DNA of 7,001 bases, from contig JAKSUS010000061.1 of NCBI GenBank assembly GCA_024408745.1, positions 1-7,001 of the forward strand. The letters run 5' to 3'. This stretch comes from Candidatus Gastranaerophilales bacterium (lineage in GTDB: Bacteria > Cyanobacteriota > Vampirovibrionia > Gastranaerophilales > JAILCC01). The translations under genes were made by a program, and so were the position numbers. The first letter of the stretch is position 1. Each line of letters starts with the position of its first letter. Below the pieces are notes generated by a model, which was not told the DNA's origin, did no database searches, and saw nothing but the letters and a program-made list of their open reading frames with translations. Positions 1 to 5,701 of the stretch are shown here, one piece after another.

Positions 1-1170
1 AATATTGAAATTGTTGAAAAAGAAATACCTGAAGAACAGTTAAGAAAATTAGATGAAGAAAGTGATGCAATTGAAGCCGAAATTGCAAGATACAGAACTT
101 CTATTGCTAATACGGAAAACGAAATTAAGGGAATTAACAGCGATATAGAAGTTACAAAACAATTAATTCAAATGCAAAAAGACAATATAACTAAACTTGA
201 AAAAGAAAATGATGATTTTGATAAAAATAAAAAATTAACTTTAGAACAAATTGCACAAACTCAAAAACAAGTTGATGAACTAGAAGAAAAAGTTAAAGAA
301 ATTGATGAAAAATTATCAGAATTACAGGCACAACGTGATGTGGTTCAAAATGAAGTTTTGGAACATCAAAATCAACAAAATAATTTAAAATTGAATTTAG
401 ACAGGTTAGAAGAAAATATTGAAGCACTAAAAGGCAGAAGAAAAGAACTTGAACCGGAATTAGAGCAAATTAGGAACGAACTTATTGAAGCAGGTTATCA
501 AATTGCATCACTTCAACCTGTTGAAATTTCAACGGAAGAACTTGAAAGAGCAATTGCAAGAATTGACAAGAAAATGCAGGATATGGGTGATGTTAACATG
601 GTTGCAATTAAAGAATATGATGAATATTCTGAAAAAAAGAACGAATTGCAAACCAAACTTGACACTCTAACGAATGAAAAACAAGAAATTCAAACAAGAA
701 TGCAGGGTTATGAAGATATGAAAAAATCTACATTCTTAGAAGCATTTAATAAAATTAACCAAAACTTCCAGATAATTTGTCCGCAGCTATTTGACGGCAC
801 AGGTTCACTTGTTTTGGAAAATCCTGCAGATCCTCTTAATGGCGGTTTAAATATTACTGCACAATTCAGAGATAAAGACGAAGCGAAGAAACTTACAAGT
901 TTAAGCGGTGGTGAAAAATCATTAACGGCATTGGCTTTTGTATTTGCCATTCAAAGATATATGCCCGCACCATTCTATGCTTTAGATGAATCTGATGCTT
1001 CGCTAGACGGAATTTATTCATCAAAATTAATTGATATGATTAAAGAACAATCAAAAAATACGCAATTTATTGTAGTAAGTCATGACAAAACTATGATAAA
1101 ATCAGCAAGTAGAACAATTGGTATTACCCAAGGAAAGGGTATGACAAAAGTATCGGGAATCACGAACTAA
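1..1170 (+). CDS. smc: Chromosome partition protein SMC, C-terminal part (5' end outside window)
   Basis: The reading frame is open from base 1 to the TAA at 1168-1170, giving the last 389 residues of a protein that is normally about 1,150-1,200 long. SMC is the ATPase of the bacterial condensin, which organises and separates chromosomes. Window codons 1 to about 190 are Glu/Lys/Gln-rich heptad-like coiled coil, the arm returning from the hinge; the hinge itself lies upstream. The conserved joint motif VNMVAIKEY is at codons 198-206. The head follows: ABC signature LSGGE at 301-305, Walker B PFYALDE ending in the catalytic Glu (988-990), a D-loop DASLDG, and the switch His in VVSHD (1081-1083). 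The ending RTIGITQGKG resembles cyanobacterial SMCs. After the D-loop, the usual Asn (LDxAN) is replaced by IY, which is odd. It overlaps scpA by one base. Identity is near certain; lineage is inferred. Confidence 0.97.
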   Translation, partial: NIEIVEKEIPEEQLRKLDEESDAIEAEIARYRTSIANTENEIKGINSDIEVTKQLIQMQKDNITKLEKENDDFDKNKKLTLEQIAQTQKQVDELEEKVKEIDEKLSELQAQRDVVQNEVLEHQNQQNNLKLNLDRLEENIEALKGRRKELEPELEQIRNELIEAGYQIASLQPVEISTEELERAIARIDKKMQDMGDVNMVAIKEYDEYSEKKNELQTKLDTLTNEKQEIQTRMQGYEDMKKSTFLEAFNKINQNFQIICPQLFDGTGSLVLENPADPLNGGLNITAQFRDKDEAKKLTSLSGGEKSLTALAFVFAIQRYMPAPFYALDESDASLDGIYSSKLIDMIKEQSKNTQFIVVSHDKTMIKSASRTIGITQGKGMTKVSGITN

Positions 1171-2021
1171 TGATAAACAGTATGGAAACGGTAAATACAC
1201 GCATAATAGGAACAGTACCAATACCTGAAGATAATAAACAGGAAGATTTTATTAATGCAACACTTGCTCAGATGCAGGCAAATACTGACGGTATTGATAT
1301 CATCTTGGAAATGGTTAAGAAAAACAAACTTGACCCTTGGAATATTGATGTTGTTGAATTAGCCGACCAATACTTTGCTAAAACCATAGAATTAAGAATA
1401 AATAACCTGCACGTTACAAGCAGAGTTATTTTATTTGCATGTATTTTATTAAGGTTAAAATCAGATATTTTAGAAGGGTTAGACCCGTTTGCACAACAAG
1501 AAGAAATTGAAGATTTTGAAGCGGATTACGATAATCCCGATTTTGATGATAATGTTATTCAGTTCAACGCACCGACTTTAAACGAAGTTATTCAACGCAG
1601 AACGAGTGTAAGATTAAACAGAAAAAGAAACGTAACTTTAAAAGATTTGATTAAACACTTAGAGTTTTACGAAAAATTAGAGAAAAAAAGAACAGTAAAA
1701 AATGCGTTTGAACGTGCAAAAAGAAGAAGCAGTTATTTTGACGACTTTACAACCGAAGATATTGTTGAAATGGCTCATGAAAATGAAATTGACAAAGATG
1801 TTGATACAGTCAGAACAGTTTTAACAAAGATTTTTACAACATCAGAAAAAATCGAACTTCAGGAATTAGCCTCAACAGGTTTGGATAAGACATCAATTTA
1901 TCTTGCAATATTATTTTTAACTGCTGATGACAGAGTCGATATTGAACAAAAAGAATTTTATTCCGATATTTATGTTGTTCCGTCTAAAAACCTCATGCCC
2001 GAAGAACAGGGAGTTATATAG
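1170..2021 (+). CDS. scpA: Segregation and condensation protein A (kleisin)
   Basis: A 283-residue kleisin that bridges the two SMC heads and recruits ScpB to form the bacterial condensin. The N-terminal SMC-neck-binding region is at residues 40-75 (DGIDIILEMVKKNKLDPWNI), equivalent to the family's FEGPLDLLLHLI segment. An acidic linker follows at about 104-130. The C-terminal winged helix that contacts the SMC cap is at about 195-270 (DIVEMAHENEI onward). About 38 residues precede the conserved region, more than in the Bacillus protein. The ATG at 1170 overlaps the smc stop as TAATG, implying coupled translation; the site before it is weak (cggga). A second in-frame ATG at 1182 (residue 5) is an alternative start, also without a clear Shine-Dalgarno sequence. 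The stop at 2019-2021 abuts scpB directly. Function is firm from sequence and context; the exact start is less sure. Confidence 0.95.
   Translation: MINSMETVNTRIIGTVPIPEDNKQEDFINATLAQMQANTDGIDIILEMVKKNKLDPWNIDVVELADQYFAKTIELRINNLHVTSRVILFACILLRLKSDILEGLDPFAQQEEIEDFEADYDNPDFDDNVIQFNAPTLNEVIQRRTSVRLNRKRNVTLKDLIKHLEFYEKLEKKRTVKNAFERAKRRSSYFDDFTTEDIVEMAHENEIDKDVDTVRTVLTKIFTTSEKIELQELASTGLDKTSIYLAILFLTADDRVDIEQKEFYSDIYVVPSKNLMPEEQGVI
2008..2013 (+). promoter_or_regulatory. Ribosome binding site of scpB inside scpA
   Basis: AGGGAG lies eight bases before the ATG at 2022, within the last codons of scpA. It fixes the scpB start immediately after the scpA stop and supports balanced, coupled synthesis of the two partners. 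Confidence 0.7.
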
Positions 2022-2525
2022 ATGAGTTTAAAAGCGAGAATCGAAACAGTTTTGTTTGTAACAGCAAAAGCACTTTCTGCAAATGAAATTGCCGAAATTT
2101 TAGAAGAAGAACCTGATAATGTTGAAGAAGCACTTCTTGATTTAATTAATGATTATTCGTTTAGAGAAGGGGCTTTGGAAATTGATGATGAAGACGGTTA
2201 TATTTTGCAGGTAAAAGAAGATTATATTGATATAGTTGAAAAACTTGTTCCTGTTGAATTAACTCAAGCGGTTATGAAAACTTTATCTGTTATTGCATTA
2301 AAAGAACCCGTAAGACAATCTTATGTAAAAGAACTTAGAGGCGCAGGTGCTTATGAGCATATACAGGAGCTTTTACAAAAAGGTTTAATTTCAAGAAAAA
2401 GAGATAAGAACGGTCGCTCGTTTAATTTAAGAACAACACAAAAATTTAAAGAATATTTTAAACTAAAAGGTGATACGGAATTATTATCAAAACTCATTGA
2501 TAAAGAAGGCGTTCCTGAAGATTAG
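2022..2525 (+). CDS. scpB: Segregation and condensation protein B
   Basis: A 167-residue protein, slightly short for the family (often 180-200). It is the dimeric winged-helix partner that binds the central region of ScpA and regulates the SMC ATPase. The N-terminal winged helix begins at once (ARIETVLFVTAKALSANEIAEIL, residues 4-26, matching the family pattern of an early 'LLF' segment and a helix that starts with 'l'). The second winged helix spans about residues 80-150 and carries the typical pattern: TLSVIALKEPV, the RGAGA segment (family RGV), LLQKGLI, and a basic-Gly-Arg turn (KNGRSF) before LRTTQKFKEYF. The start is well placed by AGGGAG eight bases upstream. It is the last gene of the smc-scpA-scpB cluster. 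No terminator hairpin follows; the next promoter begins within about 30 bases. Confidence 0.95.
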   Translation: MSLKARIETVLFVTAKALSANEIAEILEEEPDNVEEALLDLINDYSFREGALEIDDEDGYILQVKEDYIDIVEKLVPVELTQAVMKTLSVIALKEPVRQSYVKELRGAGAYEHIQELLQKGLISRKRDKNGRSFNLRTTQKFKEYFKLKGDTELLSKLIDKEGVPED

Positions 2526-2553
2526 TTTACATATACCGATTTTTTAAATTTTA

Positions 2554-2562
2554 TGCTAAAAT
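2554..2562 (+). promoter_or_regulatory. Likely extended -10 promoter of gcvPB
   Basis: TGC followed by TAAAAT reads as an extended -10 element (TGn plus five of six consensus bases). No good -35 hexamer lies 16-18 bases upstream; TTTACA at 2526-2531 is too far away (25 bases). Initiation would fall near 2569-2570, leaving a leader of about 20 bases. That is too short for a glycine riboswitch and places the ATG at 2590, not the GTG at 2566, on the transcript. It rests on sequence pattern only. Confidence 0.5.
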
Positions 2563-2581
2563 AAGGTGTATTTTATTGGCG

Positions 2582-2586
2582 AGGGG
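2582..2586 (+). promoter_or_regulatory. Ribosome binding site of gcvPB
   Basis: AGGGG, within GGCGAGGGG, ends three bases before the ATG at 2590. The spacing is tight, but this is the best purine-rich site here and it favours that ATG over the in-frame GTG at 2566. Confidence 0.6.
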
Positions 2587-2589
2587 TAT

Positions 2590-4023
2590 ATGAGCGATAC
2601 TATTTTTGATAAAGCAGAAAAAAAAGCTAATTCGCAAAAAGAATTTAATACAGACCTTTTTGTAAAATCTATTGATAATAAATTTTTAAGAGATGAAGAT
2701 ATTTTTCTTCCGTCATTTTCGGAAAGCGAAGTTGTAAGACATTTTACAAATTTATCAAAGAAAAACTTTGCACTTGATAGCGGTTTTTATCCTTTAGGCT
2801 CCTGCACAATGAAATACAATCCAAAAATTAATGAATGGGCATCAATGTTAGACGGTTTTGCAAATATTCACCCTAATCAGCCTGATGAAACCTTGCAAGG
2901 AGCTTTAGCCTTAATGTATGTTTTGCAAAAACAACTTTGTGCAATTACAGGAATGGATGCTGTTTCACTTCAGCCAAAGGCAGGCGCACATGGCGAATTA
3001 ACAGGCATGATGGTTATAAAAGCATACTTTGAAAACAAAGGAATTAAAAAGACAAAAGTTATTGTTCCCGATTCGGCACATGGCACAAACCCTGCATCTG
3101 CTAAAATGTGCGGTTTTGATGTAATTGAAGTTAAATCAACACCTGACGGCTTGGTTGACATTAATGAACTTGAAAAACTTTTAGATGATGAAGTTGCTGC
3201 GTTAATGCTTACTAACCCAAACACCTTAGGGCTTTTTGAAAAAAATATTTCAAAAATTTCAAATATGGTACACGATAAAGGCGGTTTGCTTTATTATGAC
3301 GGTGCAAACTTTAATGCTGTTATGGGAATTTCAAACCCTGCAATTATGGGTTTTGATGTCGTCCACCTGAATTTGCACAAAACTTTTTCAACACCTCATG
3401 GTTGCGGAGGCCCGGGTGCAGGTCCTATCGGAGTTGTCTCTAAATTAGAGGACTTTTTACCTTCCCCTGTTATAAGATTTGACGGCAAAAAATATTACAG
3501 AGATTATGATATTCAATATTCAATAGGTAAAGTAAGTTCGTTTTTCGGAAATTTTTCTGTATTGGTAAAAGCCTTTACCTATATTACAATGATGGGAAAA
3601 GATTTAAAGCAGGCTTCAATTGATGCTGTTTTAAATGCAAATTACATAAGAGCAAAATTACAGGATTGTTACCAAATTGCTATTGATGAAATTTGCGGAC
3701 ATGAATTTGTTTTAACAAATGAATATCAAAAAGCATACGGAGTAAATACTCTCCAACTTGCAAAAAGATTGATTGATTACGGTTTTCATCCGCCGACAAT
3801 TTATTTCCCTCTGATTGTTCATGAAGCAATGATGATTGAACCAACTGAAAGTGAAACAAAAGAAACTTTGGATTACTTTATTGAAATTATGAAAAAAATT
3901 GATGAAGAAGCTAAAGAAAATCCTCAACTTTTGGCAGATGCACCGCACAATACACCTGTAAGAAAAGTTGATGAAACTAATGCGGCAAGACATCCAAATT
4001 TGAAATGGAGTAAACCTGAATAA
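2590..4023 (+). CDS. gcvPB: Glycine dehydrogenase (decarboxylating) subunit 2
   Basis: 477 residues, the usual length for the C-terminal half of the split P-protein. With GcvPA it forms the PLP enzyme of the glycine cleavage system, which decarboxylates glycine and passes the aminomethyl group to lipoyl-GcvH in the cytoplasm. Visible family motifs are PLGSCTMKYNP (68-78), QPKAGAHGE, DSAHGTNPASA (161-171), TNPNTLGLFE, and the PLP site NLHKTFSTPHGCGGPGAG with the Schiff-base lysine at residue 264 (codon 3379-3381). The start is the ATG at 2590, preceded by AGGGG and an extended -10 element. An in-frame GTG at 2566 would add eight residues but probably lies upstream of the transcript. The gene is complete. 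In many genomes gcvPA lies directly upstream, often with gcvT and gcvH; here the neighbours are scpB and an unknown gene, so the partner must be elsewhere. Confidence 0.98.
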   Translation: MSDTIFDKAEKKANSQKEFNTDLFVKSIDNKFLRDEDIFLPSFSESEVVRHFTNLSKKNFALDSGFYPLGSCTMKYNPKINEWASMLDGFANIHPNQPDETLQGALALMYVLQKQLCAITGMDAVSLQPKAGAHGELTGMMVIKAYFENKGIKKTKVIVPDSAHGTNPASAKMCGFDVIEVKSTPDGLVDINELEKLLDDEVAALMLTNPNTLGLFEKNISKISNMVHDKGGLLYYDGANFNAVMGISNPAIMGFDVVHLNLHKTFSTPHGCGGPGAGPIGVVSKLEDFLPSPVIRFDGKKYYRDYDIQYSIGKVSSFFGNFSVLVKAFTYITMMGKDLKQASIDAVLNANYIRAKLQDCYQIAIDEICGHEFVLTNEYQKAYGVNTLQLAKRLIDYGFHPPTIYFPLIVHEAMMIEPTESETKETLDYFIEIMKKIDEEAKENPQLLADAPHNTPVRKVDETNAARHPNLKWSKPE

Positions 4024-4027
4024 TTAT

Positions 4028-4064
4028 ATTAAAAATAACAAATTTATTTTTGTTTGATTTTAAT
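4028..4064 (+). other. AT-only imperfect hairpin between gcvPB and the unknown gene pair
   Basis: Two nested inverted repeats share one centre. The outer arms are ATTAAAA (4028-4034) and TTTTAAT (4058-4064); the inner arms are AACAAA (4037-4042) and TTTGTT (4049-4054) around a six-base loop. That gives about 13 pairs with small internal bulges, nearly all A-T. It could be a weak terminator for gcvPB or simply a by-product of AT richness. The right arm also overlaps a possible -10 (TAATAT, 4061-4066) for the next gene. Confidence 0.35.
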
Positions 4065-4092
4065 ATAACGGGTGTAATAACAAATCGATATC

Positions 4093-4713
4093 ATGAGTTT
4101 TACTGCAAGATTAGAAAACGTATTAACAAAGCTTGGGAAGAATAACAGTCCTACAATTGTTGCAATGGGAATAGCGACTGCTAAAGGTATTTGTCGTCCG
4201 ATTTTTACAATGATGGACGAGCATGAAAAACCGGAGAAAAAACGTTATACCGCAATCAGAGAAGGTTTGACTGAAGTTATTGCCATACCTGTTTATTATG
4301 CAAGCGGTGTTGTAACAAAATTTATTGCAGACAAACTTGCGAATAAAAAATTTTTTATGGATAAAAATACATTATCCGCAATAAAAAAAGGCAACATAAC
4401 TCCTCAAATTCAACAAGCAATTACACAAGCAGAAAAACTTACAAAAGAGAATTTACCCAAAATCAGAACAAGTTTAAATTTTGTCGGAGTTTGCGTTTCT
4501 GCATTATTTTTAATTCCTTTTATTTGTTCAGTAGCAATAAAACCGATTATGAAAAAGGTAAATTCGCGCAATACTAGCGTTTCAGATAATAAAGTTCAAA
4601 CTATAAACAACAAATATACTAATCTTTATAACCCTAAAACACAAATTATAGGCAATAAAGCATTTAATACATTCAGAAGTACATCATCAGGAATGAAAGT
4701 AGGTGGATTATGA
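4093..4713 (+). CDS. Unrecognised small membrane protein, first of a paralogous pair
   Basis: 206 residues; I do not recognise a named family. Residues 35-59 carry the core shared with the next gene: RP, F38, D42, K50, Y52, A54, E57 and L59, followed by VY at 67-68. There are two hydrophobic segments: a modest one at about 61-79 (EVIAIPVYYASGVVTKFIA) and a clear membrane span at about 129-149 (NFVGVCVSALFLIPFICSVA), closed by KPIM (150-153). Between them is a Lys/Gln-rich stretch; the tail is polar and Asn/Ser/Thr-rich. No signal peptide or catalytic motif is evident. The ATG at 4093 has no nearby Shine-Dalgarno sequence (CGGGTG lies about 18 bases away), and a TAA closes the frame at 4075, so no longer form is possible. 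Codon use matches the neighbours. The gene is probably real because it is long, has a paralogue, and overlaps it by four bases. Confidence 0.85.
   Translation: MSFTARLENVLTKLGKNNSPTIVAMGIATAKGICRPIFTMMDEHEKPEKKRYTAIREGLTEVIAIPVYYASGVVTKFIADKLANKKFFMDKNTLSAIKKGNITPQIQQAITQAEKLTKENLPKIRTSLNFVGVCVSALFLIPFICSVAIKPIMKKVNSRNTSVSDNKVQTINNKYTNLYNPKTQIIGNKAFNTFRSTSSGMKVGGL
4701..4706 (+). promoter_or_regulatory. Ribosome binding site of the second paralogue
   Basis: AGGTGG precedes the ATG at 4710 by three bases (six from the AGG core) and lies in the last codons of the first paralogue. It decides the start and supports translation coupled through the ATGA overlap. Confidence 0.6.
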
Positions 4714-5315
4714 TTAGTGCAATAGCAAGAGGATTATCCAACTCTACTTTGGCAAATATTACACAGAACACTACTGCAAGAGTCAGTATAGAAACAACAT
4801 TAAAAGCTATAGGGCGTCCCGGTTTTATATTGATTGATAATGATATCGATTCTCAAACAAAAAAATATGCGGCAACAAAAGAATTTTTATATCAGGCAAT
4901 ATGTTTAGCAGTATATTTAATGGTCATTCCACCTGTATTTAAAAAGACTTCTTTTGCATTAGGTAAAAAAATCTTCGGCAAAACTCACCCTGAATTTAGC
5001 AAATTTAACAATCTTGCAGAATATTTAGATTATCATAAATTCGCAACAAAGAGCTTTACCAACAGGCGAGCAACCCTTTGCAAAACTCATTCAATTAACA
5101 AATTTAAGCATCATAATTTAAGAGAAGATTTATATACAAAGGAAAACCCTGACAAGTATGATTTAATCAAAGGTTGCGTTGAAGCAGGTTCATTTATCGG
5201 TTCAATATTAGGTTTGGCAATCTTTGCACCTCAAATAAGCCATTACACAATTCACCCTATAATGAATTTCTTAGGAATGAACAAAAATCCGAAAGAAAAA
5301 AATCAAAAAGCATAA
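4710..5315 (+). CDS. Unrecognised small membrane protein, second of a paralogous pair
   Basis: 201 residues; no named family recognised. It aligns with the preceding protein without gaps at an offset of one residue across the core: RP (36-37), F39, D43, K51, Y53, A55, E58, L60, I64 and VY (68-69). The first hydrophobic segment is at about 60-77 (LYQAICLAVYLMVIPPVF). A second span at about 155-175 (GSFIGSILGLAIFAPQIS) is followed by HPIM (182-185), matching KPIM in the partner. Two spans with a basic loop (80-150, rich in Lys, His and Arg) and a Lys-rich tail suggest an inner-membrane protein with a cytoplasmic loop; this topology is inferred. The start at 4710 overlaps the previous stop as ATGA. 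The pair may form a complex or may be two copies diverging in role; nothing in the sequence gives a reaction. Confidence 0.85.
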   Translation: MISAIARGLSNSTLANITQNTTARVSIETTLKAIGRPGFILIDNDIDSQTKKYAATKEFLYQAICLAVYLMVIPPVFKKTSFALGKKIFGKTHPEFSKFNNLAEYLDYHKFATKSFTNRRATLCKTHSINKFKHHNLREDLYTKENPDKYDLIKGCVEAGSFIGSILGLAIFAPQISHYTIHPIMNFLGMNKNPKEKNQKA

Positions 5316-5429
5316 TTTTGATAAATTAAACCTCATGGACTATTTGCGATTAACCTTACGGTGAATGAAATATTAAAAAAAATATTGCATTATGAAAACA
5401 TAAGAAGATGACTTGTGGGGGTTTTTTAA
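5316..5429 (+). other. Intergenic leader before the small gene
   Basis: No terminator follows the upstream pair here. Visible items are a small hairpin at 5349-5366 (ATTAACC and GGTGAAT arms around TTAC, one mismatch), two AATATT palindromes at 5369-5374 and 5381-5386 separated by an A tract, and a nine-codon reading frame at 5408-5437 (MTCGGFLSE) that would overlap the start of the small gene. I found no convincing promoter. The stretch may be a plain spacer within a transcript or an untranslated leader. Confidence 0.3.
5417..5421 (+). promoter_or_regulatory. G-rich possible ribosome binding site of the small gene
   Basis: A run of five G bases eight bases before the GTG at 5430 stands out in this AT-rich DNA. 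It is placed like a Shine-Dalgarno sequence, although GGGGG is not the standard match. It is the main support for starting at GTG and not at the ATG at 5463. Confidence 0.4.
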
Positions 5430-5582
5430 GTGAATAACAATTTAGAAATTGTAAAAAAAGATATGAATTATTCATTAACAAGATTACAACCTAAAACTTT
5501 TGCTGATGAAATCATTATTAAAACAGAAGAAAAAGTTTTAAGAGACTATGTTTATATTGATTCAATTCGAATCATAGCTTAA
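5430..5582 (+). CDS. Possible 50-residue protein of unknown function, GTG start
   Basis: The frame runs from GTG (5430) to TAA (5580-5582) and encodes a 50-residue, mixed charged and hydrophobic peptide (starting MNNNLEIVKKDMNYSL, with KTEEKVLRDY near the end). It is not recognised. In favour: the in-frame TAA at 5427-5429 makes GTG the first possible codon, a G-rich site lies eight bases upstream, the codon use resembles the neighbours, and it sits just before a strong terminator. The frame also stays open for 15 codons after the stop (GRRLRDIEEIKEREF) to a second TAA at 5628-5630, so it may be a truncated form of a 66-residue protein. It has no signal peptide or membrane span. It could also be a non-coding transcript; support comes from layout only. 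Confidence 0.5.
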   Translation: MNNNLEIVKKDMNYSLTRLQPKTFADEIIIKTEEKVLRDYVYIDSIRIIA

Positions 5583-5647
5583 GGGAGAAGGTTAAGGGAT
5601 ATTGAGGAAATCAAAGAGAGGGAATTTTAATTTTTAACCAATAAAAT

Positions 5648-5681
5648 AAGCCGTTTGCAAATGGAATAGCAAGCGGCTTTT
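5648..5681 (+). terminator. Strong intrinsic terminator, probably bidirectional
   Basis: Arms AAGCCGTTTGC (5648-5658) and GCAAGCGGCTT (5669-5679) form an 11-pair stem with one G-T wobble around a ten-base loop. The + strand continues with a short T tract (TTTTC, 5678-5682). Read on the - strand, the stem is followed by TTATTTTATT, also T-rich. It lies between the convergent small gene and typA and can end both transcripts. It is far more GC-rich than its surroundings. Confidence 0.85.
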
Positions 5682-5701
5682 CTATATAAATTTATAAACT
5701 G

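Noticed and set aside
485..670. Second + strand frame inside smc
   Set aside because: It overlaps the conserved SMC joint in another frame; its composition is what a shifted reading of coiled-coil codons would give.
708..950. Antisense 80-codon frame opposite smc
   Set aside because: It lies opposite the conserved SMC head region, shows no recognisable motif, and has no ribosome site or context of its own.
2566..2589. GTG at 2566 as the gcvPB start
   Set aside because: It would add eight residues outside the family's usual start, and it sits only a few bases after the predicted -10, probably before the transcript begins. The ATG at 2590 has a G-rich site.
2526..2589. Glycine riboswitch before gcvPB
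   Set aside because: Only 64 bases separate scpB from gcvPB, and the predicted leader is about 20 bases. There is no room for the aptamer and no matching stems are seen.
2970..3224. Antisense 84-codon frame opposite gcvPB
   Set aside because: It lies opposite the conserved PLP-enzyme motifs and has Ser-rich shadow composition, with no supporting signals.
3712..3993. Antisense 93-codon frame opposite the 3' part of gcvPB
   Set aside because: The Phe/Ile/Cys-rich translation is typical of the complement of AT-rich coding DNA; there is no start context.
5590..5639. Inverted repeat GGTTAA ... TTAACC
   Set aside because: The six-base arms enclose about 38 bases with no supporting inner stem, which is expected by chance in this composition.
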